A DNA stretch of 64,000 bases, taken from NCBI GenBank assembly GCA_001695595.3, contig MBPM02000040.1, positions 620,001-684,000 on the forward strand. The letters run 5' to 3'. The first letter of the stretch is position 1, and every line of letters starts with the position of its first letter. The notes beneath the pieces are model-generated. The model had not been told where the DNA came from. It did no database searches and saw nothing but the letters and a program-made list of their open reading frames with translations. Below, piece by piece: positions 38,391 through 51,100 of this stretch. This DNA comes from Plasmopara viticola. Its lineage: Eukaryota > Oomycota > Peronosporomycetes > Peronosporales > Peronosporaceae. Position numbers and translations under genes: made by a program.

Positions 38391-41300
38391 CACTCGTCAC
38401 CAATGGAGCTCAAAGACCCAACCAAAAGTGAGTGCTTAACACAATCAGTTGTATCAGGTGTCTATCGAGCCTTCATAGCTCTAGCTATTTCAACTCAAAT
38501 TGGACTATTACAAAGAGTTAAGACATATACCGGCCATAGCCTAGATCAAGCGACTGCATCAGATGCGCAAAGAAGCATCACAGCCGTAACGAAGTCAATT
38601 TTGATTCCGTAAAAGAGTCAAAACGTTCATTGACTTCCGCTCATCACAAGAGATTTGAACCGTTGTCGCATCACAATCACGGCTAGATCTACTTTGGCTC
38701 GTTTGAGAGCTATTATGTCTATTGACAACAAGTTATGACAATCGACCACATACGATAGCATCGACGCATCACCACCCTTGCTATTTCTTCTTTCCCTATT
38801 TAAAAAGATGTGACATTTGCTGTTTACAGCGTAGGACAATCGACTGCATTAGATAGCATTGACCCGTCATTGCCACAAAATAAGTGTCTTGCTTTGGCTT
38901 AGCACGATCGACTGTATTGGATAGCATTCACACATTAAAGTCACAGCTGAGTCAATTTTGAATCCTTCAATAAGCTAAGACATTTACTGACTACGGCTTA
39001 GCACGAAAGACTATTAGATGTCTATTGAGGCTTCACTGCCACGACAAAAATAATCAATTGAGACTATTTAGAAGGCTTCAGGCGTAAATCGATCATAGCT
39101 TAGTGAAAGCGAGTGTATTAGGTGAGCAAAAACGTGTGACAGCCAAGAATAAGTCGTTTTTGACACTTTGAAAGCTTCGAAACGCTAGCATAGCACAAAT
39201 AATTCGAATCATTGTCGCATCACAGTTGCAGCCAAGGCTTCTTTGACATTTATAATAAGCGGCGATGCTTTTGGCTACAATCGACCGCATATGATAGCAT
39301 CTATGCACCACAGTCATAGCCAATCTACGTCGGCGCTTTTGTAAAGAGTTAATATCTTGTGACTAAGGCCAATGAGAATCAACCGTATATCAAGCATTGA
39401 ACAATCACAACCACGACTTATTCAATACTGACTTTCAGACAGCAACACTCATGTTGACTACAGCATAGCACGATCGACTGTAAAGGATAGTTCTTACGCG
39501 TCACAGTCACAAGTGGTTTAATTTTGAAACTTCTTTGAAACTAAGACAATTACAGACTACGGTTCAGCACAATTAATATTATAAGATGTCTATCGAGGCT
39601 TCACCGCCACGACGAATGATTGTCAATTAGGGCCAATAAGCAGCGCTAGCACATATATCGGCCATTGTGTTGAACATACGATTGTATTAGGTGTGCAAAG
39701 ACGCGTCATGGCCGTAACTAAGTCACTTTTTAAACTTTTAAACGGTCGAAAGGCTTATAGACTACAGCATAGCGCAAATAATTCGAACTATTGTCGCATC
39801 ACAGCTGCAGCCAAGTCTTTTTTGACATTTATAATGAGCGGTGACGTTTATTGACTTCAACATCTGACGATCGACCGCATACGATAGCATCGTTGCATCA
39901 CAGCCGCAGCTAATTCTGCTTCGTCGCTTTTCAAGAGAGACGATATTTATTGACTATAGTGCATGCGAATCGACTGCAGAACAAGCATTGAACAATCATA
40001 ACCACGACTTATTCAATACTGACTTTCAGACAGCAACACTCATGTTGACTACAGCATAGCACGATCGACTGTAAAGGATAGTTCTTACGCGTCACAGTCA
40101 CAAGTGATTCAATTTTGGAACTTCTTTGATACTAAGACATTTACAGACTACGGTTCAGCACAATCAATATTATAAGATGTCTATCGAGGCTTCACCGCCA
40201 CGACGAATAATTGCCAATAAGGGCTATTTAGCAGCGCTAACACAAATATCGGCCATAGCGTTGTACATGCGATTGTATTAGGTGTGCAAAGACGCGTCAC
40301 AGCCGTAACTAAGTCACTTTTTAAACCTTTTAACAGTGGAAAGGCTTATTGACTACAGCATAGCGCAAATAATTCGAATTATTGTCGCATCACAGTTTCG
40401 GCCAAGTCCTTTTTGACATGTATAATGAGCGGTGATGTTAATTGACTTCAACTTCTGACAATCGACCGCGTACGATAGCATCGATGCATCACAGCCACAG
40501 CTATTTCTTTTTCGCGCTTTTCAAGAGAGGTGATATTTATTGACTACAGCGCATGCGAAACGACTGCAGAACAAGCATTGAACAATCATAACCACAACTT
40601 ATTCAATACTGACTTTCAGACAGCAACACTCTTGTTGACTACAGCATAGCACGATCGACTGTAAGGGATAGTTCTTACGCGTCACAGTCACAACTGGTTC
40701 AATTTTAAAACTTCTTTGAAACTAAGACATTTACAGACTACGGTTCAGCACAATCAATATTATAAGATGTCTATCGAGGCTTCACCGCCACGACGAATGA
40801 TTGTCAATTCGGGCTATTAAGCAGCGCTAACACAAATATCGACCATAGCGTTGTACATGCGAATGTATTAGATGTGCAAAGACGCGTCACAGCCGTAACT
40901 AAGTCAGTTTTTAAATTTTCTAATGGTCGAAAGGCTTATAGACTATAGCATAGCGCAGATAATTCATATCATTGTCGCATCACAGTTGCAGCCAAGTTTT
41001 CTTTGACTTCTTCAATGAACGGTGATGTTTATTGACTTCTACTTATTTCAATCGACCGTGAACGAAAGCATCGTTGCATCAAAGTCTCAGCTACTTCCAC
41101 TTCGTCGCTTTTCAAGAGAGGTAATAATTATTGACTACAGCACATGAGAATCGACTGCATAACAAGTATTCAACAATCATAATCACAACTTATTTAATAC
41201 TGACTTTCAGACAGCAACACTCTTGTTAACTACAGCTTAGCACGATCGACTGTAAGGGATAGTTCTTACGCGTCACAGTCACAACTGGTTCAATTTTGAA

Positions 41301-44173
41301 ACTTCTTTGAAACTAAGACATTTACAGACTACGGTTCAGCACAATCAATATTATAAGATGTCTATCGAGGCTTCACCGCCACGACGAATGATTGTCAATT
41401 AGGGCTAATAAGCAGCGCTAGCACAAATATCGACCATAGCGTTTACAAGCGATTGTATTAGGTGTGCAAAGACACGTCACAGCCGTTAAACGTTTTAACG
41501 GTCGAAAGGCTTAAAGACTACAGCATTGCGCAAATAATTCGAATCATTGTCTCATCACAGTTGCAGCCAAGTTTTCTTTGACTTCTTCAATGAACGGTGA
41601 TGTTTATTGACTTCTACTTATGACAATCGACCGTTTACGAAAGGATCACAGCGACATGTATTTCTTCTTCATCGCTTTTCAAGAGAAGTAATATTCATTG
41701 ACTACAGCGCATGAGAATCGACTGCAATAACAAGCATTCAACAATCATAATCACAACTTATTTAATACTGACTTTCAGACAGCAACACTCTTGTTAACTA
41801 CAGCTTAGCACGATCGACTGTAAGGGATAGTTCTTACGCGTCACAGTCACAACTGGTCCAATTTTGAAACTTCTTTGAAACTAAGACAATTACAGACTAC
41901 GGTTCAGCACAATCAATATTAAAAGATGTCCATCGAAGATTCACCGCCACGACGAATGATTGTCAATTAGGGCTATTTAGCAGCGCTGACACATATATCG
42001 GCCATAGTGTTGAACATACGATTGTATTAGGTGTGCAAAGACGCGTCATGGCCGTAACTAAGTCAGTTTTTAAACTTTTTGAAGGTCGAACTGCTTATAG
42101 ACTACAGCATAGCGCAAATAATTCGAATTATTGTCGCATCACAGCTGCAGCCAAGTCTTCTTTGACATTTTTAATGAGCGGTGATGTTTATTGACTTCAA
42201 CATCTGACGATCGACCGCGTACGATAGCATCGTTGCATCACAGCCGCAGCTAATTCTGCTTCGTCGCTTTTCAAGAGAGGTGATATTTATTGAATACAGC
42301 GCATGCGAAACGACTGCATGACAAGCATTGAACAATTATAACCACGACTTATTCAATACTGACTTTCAGATAGCAACACTCATGTTGACTACAGCATAGC
42401 ACGGTCGACTGTAAAGGATAGTTCTTACGCGTCACAGTCACAAGTGGTTTAATTTTGAAACTTCTTTGAAACTAAGACAATTACAGACTACGGTTCAGAA
42501 CAATTAATATTATAAGATGTCTATCGAGGCTTCACCGCCACGACGAATGATTGTCAATTCGGGCTAATAAGCAGCGCTAACACAAATATCGACCATAGCG
42601 TTGTACATGCGATTGTATTAGGTGTGCAAAGACGCGTCATGGCCGTAACTAAGTCAGTTTTTAAACTTTTTGAAGGTCGAACTGCTTATAGACTACAGCA
42701 TAGCGCAAATAATTCGAATTATTGTCGCATCACAGCTGCAGCCAAGTCTTCTTTGACATTTTTAATGAGCGGTGATGTTTATTGACTTCAACATCTGACG
42801 ATCGACCGCGTACGATAGCATCGTTGCATCACAGCCGCAGCTAATTCTGCTTCGTCGCTTTTCAAGAGAGGTGATATTTATTGAATACAGCGCATGCGAA
42901 ACGACTGCATGACAAGCATTGAACAATTATAACCACGACTTATTTAATACTGACTTTCAGATAGCAACACTCATGTTGACTACAGCATAGCACGGTCGAC
43001 TGTAAAGGATAGTTCTTACGCGTCACAGTCACAAGTGGTTTAATTTTGAAACTTCTTTGAAACTAAGACAATTACAGACTACGGTTCAGAGCAATTAATA
43101 TTATAAGATGTCTATCGAGGCTTCACCGCCACGACGAATGATTGTCAATTCGGGCTAATAAGCAGCGCTAACACAAATATCGACCATAGCGTTGTACATG
43201 CGATTGTATTAGGTGTGCAAAGACACGTCACAGCCGTTAAACGTTTTAACGGTCGAAAGGCTTAAAGACTACAGCATTGCGCAAATAATTCGAATCATTG
43301 TCTCATATCAGTTGCAGCCAAGTTTTCTTTGACCTCTTCAATGAACGGTGATGTTTGTTGACTTCAACTTATGACAATCGACCGTTTACGATAGGATCAC
43401 AGCCACAGCTATTTCTTCTTCATCGCTTTTCAAGAGAAGTAATATTCATTGACTACAGCGCATGAGAATCGACTGCAATAACAAGCATTCAACAATCATA
43501 ATCACAACTTATTTAATACTGACTTTCAGACAGCAACACTCTTGTTGACTACAGCATAGCACGATCGACTGTAAAGGATAGTTCTTACGCGTCACAGTCA
43601 CAAGTGGTTTAATTTTGAAACTTCTTTGAAACTAAGACAATTACAGACTACGGTTCAGCACAATTAATATTATAAGATGTCTATCGAGGCTTCACCGCCA
43701 CGACGAATGATTGTCAATTAGGGCCAATAAGCAGCGCTAGCACATATATCGGCCATAGTGTTGAACATACTATTGTATTAGGTGTGCAAAGACGCGTCAT
43801 GGCCGTAACTAAGTCAGTTTTTAAACTTTCAACGGTCGAAAGGCTTATAGACTACAGCATAGCGCAAATAATTCGAATTTTTGTCGCATCACAGCTGCAG
43901 CCAAATCTTTTTTGACATTTATAATGAGCGGTGATGTTTATTGACTTCAACATCTGACGATCGACCGCGTACGATAGCATCGTTGCATCACAGCCACAGC
44001 TAATTCTGCTTCGTCGCTTTTCAATAGATACGATATTTATTGACTATTGTGCATGCAAATCGACTGCAGAACAAGCATTGAACAATCATAACCACGACTT
44101 ATTCAATACTGACTTTCGAACAGCAACACTCATGTTGACTACAGCATAGCACGATCGACTGTAAAGGATAGTT

Positions 44174-44340
44174 AACCGATCCTGTGGTGCAGTGGTTTAC
44201 TACTCACTTCAGGACCGGGAGGTCCCGGGTTCGATCCCCGGAACCGGATAGACTCGGGTCAAGTGTAATGAACAACCCTATAGCACTTGCTTGACATGGC
44301 TTACACGGCCCCTACTTAGGGGTAACGTACTCCATTCTCT
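44174..44340 (+). mobile_element. tRNA-derived SINE, full-length copy
   Basis: This 167-bp insertion interrupts a 590-bp satellite unit. It begins with a tRNA-like head: an RNA polymerase III A box TGGTGCAGTGG at 44,185-44,195 and a B box GGTTCGATCCC at 44,228-44,238, at tRNA-like spacing, with a T-arm-like CCGGG/CCCGG stem. A ~90-bp non-tRNA body follows, ending without poly(A). The flanking 15-bp direct repeats CTGTAAAGGATAGTT are at 44,159-44,173 and 44,341-44,355 and are identical. The acceptor stem does not pair properly, so it is a SINE rather than a tRNA gene. SINEs of this type are known in oomycetes. Confidence 0.9.
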
Positions 44341-44355
44341 CTGTAAAGGATAGTT

Positions 44356-44469
44356 GGGTTCGATCCCCGGAGCCGGATAGACTCGGGTTAAGTGTAATGA
44401 ACAACCCTATAGCACTTGCTTGACATGGCTTACACGGCCCCTAATTAAGGGTAACGTACTCCATCATCT
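44356..44469 (+). mobile_element. 5'-truncated second SINE copy
   Basis: This 114-bp copy starts at the B box (GGGTTCGATCCCCGG), lacks the A box, and otherwise follows the body of the preceding SINE with about seven substitutions. It is bounded by the same 15-bp target duplication at 44,341-44,355 and 44,470-44,484. The 5' truncation is a usual outcome of target-primed reverse transcription. The divergence from the first copy argues for a separate insertion rather than a local tandem duplication. Confidence 0.88.
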
Positions 44470-45650
44470 CTGTAAAGGATAGTTCTTACGCGTCACAGTC
44501 ACAAGTGGTTTAATTTTGAAACTTCTTTGAAACTAAGACATTTACAGACTACGGTTCAGCACAATCAATATTGTAAGATGTCTATCGAGGCTTCACCGCC
44601 ACGACGAATGATTGTCAATTAGGGCCAATAAGCAGCGCTAGCACATATATCGGCCATAGTGTTGAACATACGATTGTATTTGATGTGCAAAGACGCGTCA
44701 TGGCCGTAACTAAGTCAGTTTCTAAACTTTTTAACGGTCGAAATGCTTATAGAGTATAGCATAGCGCAAAAAATTCGAATCATCGTCGCATCGCAGTTGC
44801 AGCCAAGGCTTCTTTGACATTTATAATGAGCGGCGATGTTTGTTGACTTCAACCTCTGACGATCGACCGCGTACGATAGCATCGTTGCATCACAGCCGCA
44901 GCTAATTCTGCTTCGTCGCTTTTCAAGAGAGGTGATATTTATTGACTACAGCGCATGCGAAACTACTGCATAACAAGCATTGAACAATTATATCACGACT
45001 TATTCAATCCTGACTTTCAGATAGCAACACTCATGTTGACTACAGCATAGCACGATCGACTTGAAAGGATAGTTCTTAAGCGTCACAGTCACAAGTGGTT
45101 TAATTTTGAAACTTCTTTGAAACTAAGACATTTACAGACTACGGTTCAGTACAATTAATATTTTAAGATGTCTATCGAGGCTTCACCGCCACGACTAATG
45201 ATTGTCAGTCAGGGCTATGAAGCAGCGCTAACACATATATCGGCCATAGCGTTGTACATGCGATTGTATTTGATGTGCAAAGACGCGTCACAGCCGTAAC
45301 TAAGTCAGTTTTCAAATTTTCTAATGGTCGAAAGGCTTATAGACTACAGCATAGCGCAAAAAATTCGAATCATCGTCGCATCGCAGTTGCAGCCAAGGCT
45401 TCTTTGACATTTATAATGAGCGGCGATGTTTGTTGACTTCAACCTCTGACGATCGACCGCGTACGATAGCATCGTTGCATCACAGCCGCAGCTAATTCTG
45501 CTTCGTCGCTTTTTAAGAGAGGTAATATTTATTGACTACAGCGCATGCGAATCGACTGCGGAACAAGCATTGAACAATCATAACCACAACTTATTCAATA
45601 TTTACTTTCAGACAGCAACACTCTTGTTGACTACAGCATAGCACGATCGA

Positions 45651-45665
45651 CTGTAAAAAATAGTT
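45651..45665 (+). repeat. Left target-site duplication of the LINE
   Basis: CTGTAAAAAATAGTT is the satellite target CTGTAAAGGATAGTT with two changes. It marks the 5' junction of the LINE. Confidence 0.8.
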
Positions 45666-46152
45666 ATTTCGCAATTTGCCAGCTACCCCACAAGTGGACA
45701 GAGACAAGTCCAAGCTTGCTCCTCCGCTTCCCCAGTTGTCAAGTCGCCCCGCTCCGCCCCCCCCCCGTTCACCGGGTCGTGCCGAGCCTCCACCTCCTCC
45801 CCCGCAGTTCGCGTCACTCAGACAGATAGGCGCCTACAGTTTACTGTAGGCTCATCCCTGCTGAGGACAAGAACTAAGTGCGCTAAGTCTTACCGGAAGG
45901 TATCGACTGGTTTCGCCTAAACTACATCGTAGTGCGACTCACCCACCAGGACACTAGGCCGTACTGACGTGAGTCAACGAATAGTTCAATTCCACGTGGA
46001 GCGGAAGCGAGCATACTTTGTAGGCTACACCTTCACTGTGTCCGGGTATTGAGGTACCTTTCGACTAGTGTTGGCTCAAGTGTCCTTTGATACTAGAGAC
46101 GCAGTAAGCGCGTCTCCACAGTTTCCTGCGTTCATTCGCAACTAGTGGTTAG

Positions 46153-48109
46153 TACTTCGAAGTACTCTCCAGCTATGACGGGCCCCAACGCGACAAGGCT
46201 TGGCGCCAAACATGGCACAACACCGCGCCACGGGCCGAACATTCGCGCCTTGCTGACGCCGTCTTTGAGAAGGCGGAGGCAGCCTTGCTGGATCCCGACC
46301 GGGACCAACGGGACAAACGCTGCGCCGCCCTGGCTGGCGTCCCGCAACAAGTTTCCCCCGAGCTGCTCCTACCCATGTGGATCCCAGCCCGGGAACTAAC
46401 GGCCACCTTTTCGGACACCGATATCATGACCTCGCTGGGTTCGACTCCACAAAGCGTCACGTGGACCTCGAACCTCGGCAATCTCCGCGACTTCAAGACA
46501 GTCCGCAACGCTGGGATCAGCTTCCAGTGTACCAACCGGGACCTTTGTGCGAAATTGGGGGGCGAATCTGTGACCATTTGTGGTCGCAAGTTCAAAGTCC
46601 TACCGTACTCGAAGTACTCCCACTGGTATTACGTGGATCTACAACGCCTACCCGACGACACAACGGACGGCGTCATCTACGACTGGTTTGCCAATCAAGC
46701 CACGCCCCCGGTGTACATTACACCTGCTCATACCATCGGAGGTCTCCGCTCCCGCAGCCGACGGGTATACTTCAATCAAAAGTTGCCCCCAGCGTCGGTG
46801 ATGTTGAGCAAGCGCGTTCCGCTTCGCCAAATCCAATTCACTGGACAAGGTTACACTGTCGTACATCACCGCAACCGTGCCTTCAACAGCGTCGTCCCAC
46901 CTTTCATCAAGGAACTTCGGGGAAAGGGACGTCAGGATCGTCAACCTACGCCTACGCCTACGCCTCCCAGCCCTGACCAAGACGAAACGGGCAGCATACC
47001 GCCCGCTTTCGATGACAAGAGCGACGACAGTGATAGCGATGCAATGGTCGACATCTCCTTGTCAGAAAGTGAGCCACATAGTGGGGATCAATTTGATGAC
47101 GAGTCTTCCCAACGCAGCTCTATGGACGGTCTAGAATGTGCAATCGTTGCCAATCCCAAGTCGATTTGGCCTCACGATAGCACTGCCGTCTTCCCTGTTG
47201 GCGCAACTATGACTACGGATCGTACGCCGGACGGCATTAAGCGGGCAAAGTGCATAGACTTCGGCACAATCGCAGATCCAGCGGTAGATCTGCGCTGCCT
47301 CTCCTCCTCCCAGACCGAGTATCCGATGGTTGCATCGGTTAACTCGTATTAATGGTTGAGCGATGAGATGGACCTATTCCTCCGGACCAGAACCTCATTC
47401 TGTGGGACAACTCAACAAACCCACCGCAGCCCGTAGCCTCCTATGTGGAGCCTTCAGAGACGAAGGAAGGGGCCCTGAATGCGGCGGTTCGACAAAGCAA
47501 CGTTGAACAAATGTCGCTTCAAGAACTATGCGCAACGATTGAAGACTTTTTGGGCTCATTCTGCTCGCAAACCGACCCAGATTTGGTGATCGCGTCAGTA
47601 CAAGCTCAACCCAGTCTTCACCGGGTCTTGTTCGACACCATGGCGACGAGCACTTTCGTGCCAAAGCCTTCGGACATGCCGTCCTCCGCCAAATATCTAT
47701 GCAACCCTGTACACTGGATGATGAATGCTGTGTGGTTGAGCGGATGTCCACTCTTTATCCAGATCAGCAGGATCTCGATCTTCAGACCGTTCTGGGACAG
47801 CTGTGTCCAGACCAGGTGCGAATCTGGCTCAAGCTACGGCTGGCGGAAGCGGATCTGGCGCTGCAAATTATTGCACCCAGTATCTACGCAGACCCGCTTA
47901 AGCTGAGCGCGCTCACGGGGAAGGCAGCATCGGCACTGCCCCACCTACTCTGGTTACTATGGGACGAAACGACCCTTGCCAACTTAATAATGTCGCCCTT
48001 AGTGGACCGCATTTTGGCAGGGCCTTTCCCGGCAGACCTTCGCTCCTCGATTGAGTTTTTAAGAACCCAGGCTACTTCGGAAGCCCCCTCTAGTTCCACC
48101 CACCCCTAA
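46153..48109 (+). pseudogene. LINE ORF1 relic
   Basis: The first frame runs open from 46,153 to a stop at 47,350-47,352 (DAVFEKAEAALLDPDRDQRD, later YSKYSHWYYVDLQRLPDDTT and PPVYITPAHTIGGLRSRSRR). It continues in a second frame from about 47,400 (NVEQMSLQELCATIEDFLGS) and in the third from about 47,700 to 48,109 (LGQLCPDQVRIWLKLRLAEA), so at least one stop and two frameshifts break it. The type is one I associate with oomycete LINE ORF1 proteins, which are presumed RNA-binding. No zinc knuckle is visible. An acidic Ser/Asp-rich linker lies near 47,000-47,100. No in-frame ATG is found at the open frame's beginning, so the start is unknown. Confidence 0.75.
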
Positions 48110-48116
48110 TGGGAAT

Positions 48117-51100
48117 TGGACTCTGAGAGGGTTTTATCTCAACGCGAATGGTTTGAATAACGTAACACAACGCATCCTGAACTTCTTTTCAAACAACTTC
48201 CACATTGTGGGTTTGCAAGAGACAAAGTTCACGGGAATCAAAAGCTTTAAACGAGCGAAACATCACTGAAATACGGCTTCACAGCTGAATTCCAGCTTTT
48301 GGTCACACAACAACACAGACACCTTTACCGGGCACAATGGGGTAGGACTGCTGATCACACCCTCGTGCCCTATCCGCACACTTCATGATGTTACACGCCA
48401 GCATGTCTCCTCAACGGAAGTATTGCCCCGATACTTGCTAGTGCGAGGCACATTGGACTCTGCCGTGACCTACATTTATGTGGTCTACGCTCCAGTCCAG
48501 CCAAGCCAGCGGACAGACTTTTTTGCAGCCCTCCCCCGCACCTTCGAAGATGACTCTCAACACCTTGTGCTTAGTGACTTGAATACAGTTTTTTCAAGTC
48601 AGCTCGACCAAGCAAGGCAAGAGGATCGAAACCAAGTCCAAGGCCGAGAAGCCTTGTTAGACTGGATGACCACCTTGCACTTGGTGGATGCCTGGCGTCT
48701 CCAGCATCCAGACATCCAAAAATTTACTAGCCCCAACAGCAGCTCCAGACTCGACTACGTTTTGGTAAACTCCCGACTTTTTCACTCGGCAACCCAAGAT
48801 ATCCATCATGACTTCCGAGGCTTGGCAGGTCAAGGGGATCACGCTGGAGTTTCATTTCAACTTGGTACTTCCTGCTTCAAGCCCCCTTCTCGGCTCCCAT
48901 GGAAATGTCCGACTTAGGTCATTCAGCTCCTGGAGGCACAGGAACATCTGCATCGCTCGCTTCATGAGCTCGCAGACTCTTTCCGAAGCCCCAACAGTAG
49001 CTCCTACAATCCCGGTTGCCGTCTCGACGAACACAAGCGAAGAGACTCGATCTTTCTAAGGGAGCTTTTTCAATCCAAGAAGAACGAGCGCCAACGGACA
49101 CTTGAAGACCCCCACCCCAAAGTGAACGCACTACAACATGCCCAGGCTACCAACCCGATTGACGACTACTCCGTACAGCTTACGGCCGCGAGGGCCAAGC
49201 TTAAGGAAAAACTGGAGGAGCAATCTCACTATGCGTCCAAGCAAAAATTTGCCTCGGACCTCAAGCAGACTGAGCGTTGCTCCAAGTACTTTTATCGGCC
49301 ACCCCAGGTCCTCCACAAGACGCCCATTCCTGTGGATACGGCCGAAGATCTCGAGCCCATTTGCAAAGCCTTCTCTTCGTATTGGTATGGCGTGTACTGC
49401 TCACCGTCCAAGGAGTTCGGGCACGTCAAGCCCAACTGGAACAGCATCAAGCTCTCCCGGATACTCCAACATACCAAGACTCGATTGGCGCCAAAGGATC
49501 AGGCTTATTTGGACAGCCCCTTCACGGCGAACGAATTCCACTGGGCGCTATCGCATAATTCGGCCGGCAAAACGCCGGGGCCCGACGGCCTTCCAGTCGA
49601 GTATCACAAGACCAACCCTTCTCTTTGGAGCCGTGTTTTGGAGGTTGTCTACGCGGCCCAACTCCAACTCGGCCGCATGACTAAATTCCAGCGGCGTGCT
49701 CAAGTCTCGTTGTTGTACAAGAAAGTAGACCGCAAGGTCCCCAGCAACCATCGACCAATCACGCTCCTGAATGTGAATGCCAAATTGGGACCCGAGATTC
49801 TTGCACATCGCTTCGGTTCGATCCCCAACAACCTTCTCCACTCCGACCAATACGGGTTCGTTCCGGGACGGGATATCCGTCACGCGAACTTGCGATTTCA
49901 GGCCTTATCCCAGATGTTCGGCAAGGAAGGGTCACCAGCCGGGGCGGTTTTACTCGACTTCGCCAAGGCCTTCGATAGTGTCGTTTGGAAAGCACTTGAC
50001 ACGGTCTTGAGGCATTTTGGGTTCGGCGACACGTTCAGGCGGTGGATCCGGGTCCTTTTCCCAGGAACCCTGGTATCACTCATGTTCAACGGCCGCCCGT
50101 TAAGTCCGTTTGAATTGGGCGCGGGGGTTCGACAGGTAGACCCCCTCTCTCCGGCACTTTTTGTGCTTTTCATTGAGCCTATGTTGAACCTACTAAGGGT
50201 GAAGCTACAGGATTACGGTTTGCGTAGTGGAAGTACAACGCACTCGGTGATCAGTTTCGCCGATGATTGCACCGGACTTCTATACGACCTCAAGCACACC
50301 AAGTTCTTTCTCAGCCAAGTGGAAGACTTCTGTGCGGCTTCGGGGATGCGGCTCAACAAGGACGAGACAGTGATACTCCCCTTTCCCTCTTGGTCAGCTG
50401 AGAACGAGCCCTTACGCCAGTCCTTATCCGAGCTGGGAGTGATCGTGATTGGAAGCACAGAGCGCGCTAAGCTGTTGGGAATACTTTACGGCCCGACTCT
50501 CAGAGACGCTGACCGGCTCCAGCACTTACTCACAGAAATGGAAACCAAGTGCTCGCTATGGCTTCACCGGGCACGCACGCTGCGTGGCCAAGTCGTGATC
50601 TTGCAACAAATTATTCTGCCAACACTGTGGTATTCGGCTAGCGTCTGTCACGTTCCCCCAACTGGATTCCAAGACCAGCTTATGAAGCTAATTTTGCGCT
50701 TTCTCTGCCGGTTCAAGGCCTCCAACGCTCTCCCCAGGACTTGATGGTTTATTCCCTCTCATAAAGGCGGACTGGGTCTCACTCCCATCTCCGATATGAT
50801 TCAAAGCCTTCCGCTGCACATGCTCTGCAAGGTGATCATAGCTGGACGGACTCCGCCAGGAAAGACCATTCCCTCGTGGGCAGCCCCTGTTATCCGGCTT
50901 TTTGACCAAGCCGCAGCTTCGTAGGGGAAGGATTTCGACATATTGTACGCACCCGTGACTATCAGCTCGGACTATGCGGTCTCCCGACGTCCTACCCGCT
51001 GGACAACGCTAGGGGCTTACTGGCACTTTGTGCTATTCACGTGGCACACTCGCTTTCGAGCAAAGGCCACTCGTCTTTAAGTCAAGTTCGACAAGCTCAC

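Larger units (their letters stand above)
38390..45665 (+). repeat. Satellite family 2: 590-bp higher-order tandem repeat
   Basis: The landmark ACTTTCAGACAGCAACACTC recurs at 39,431, 40,022, 40,612, 41,203, 41,771, 42,362, 42,953, 43,522, 44,112, 45,013 (a SINE insertion intervenes) and 45,604, that is every 590-591 bp, with two ~568-bp variants. Inside each unit, six diverged ~98-bp subunits follow the pattern ATTGACTACAGCATAGCACG, then ATCGACTG, GATAGCATCG and CGTCACAGCCACAGCTAA. Core units are very similar to each other. Units at the left edge (38,390-39,430) keep the same subunit order but are much more diverged. No coding potential is seen. Confidence 0.95.

Noticed and set aside
38017..38403. 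128-codon minus-strand ORF
   Set aside because: It has no recognisable domain, lies at the decayed edge of the 590-bp array and has AT-rich codon positions. It is probably chance.
44174..44260. A tRNA gene, suggested by clear A and B boxes
   Set aside because: The acceptor stem does not pair, a non-tRNA body follows, and target duplications flank it. It is a SINE head.
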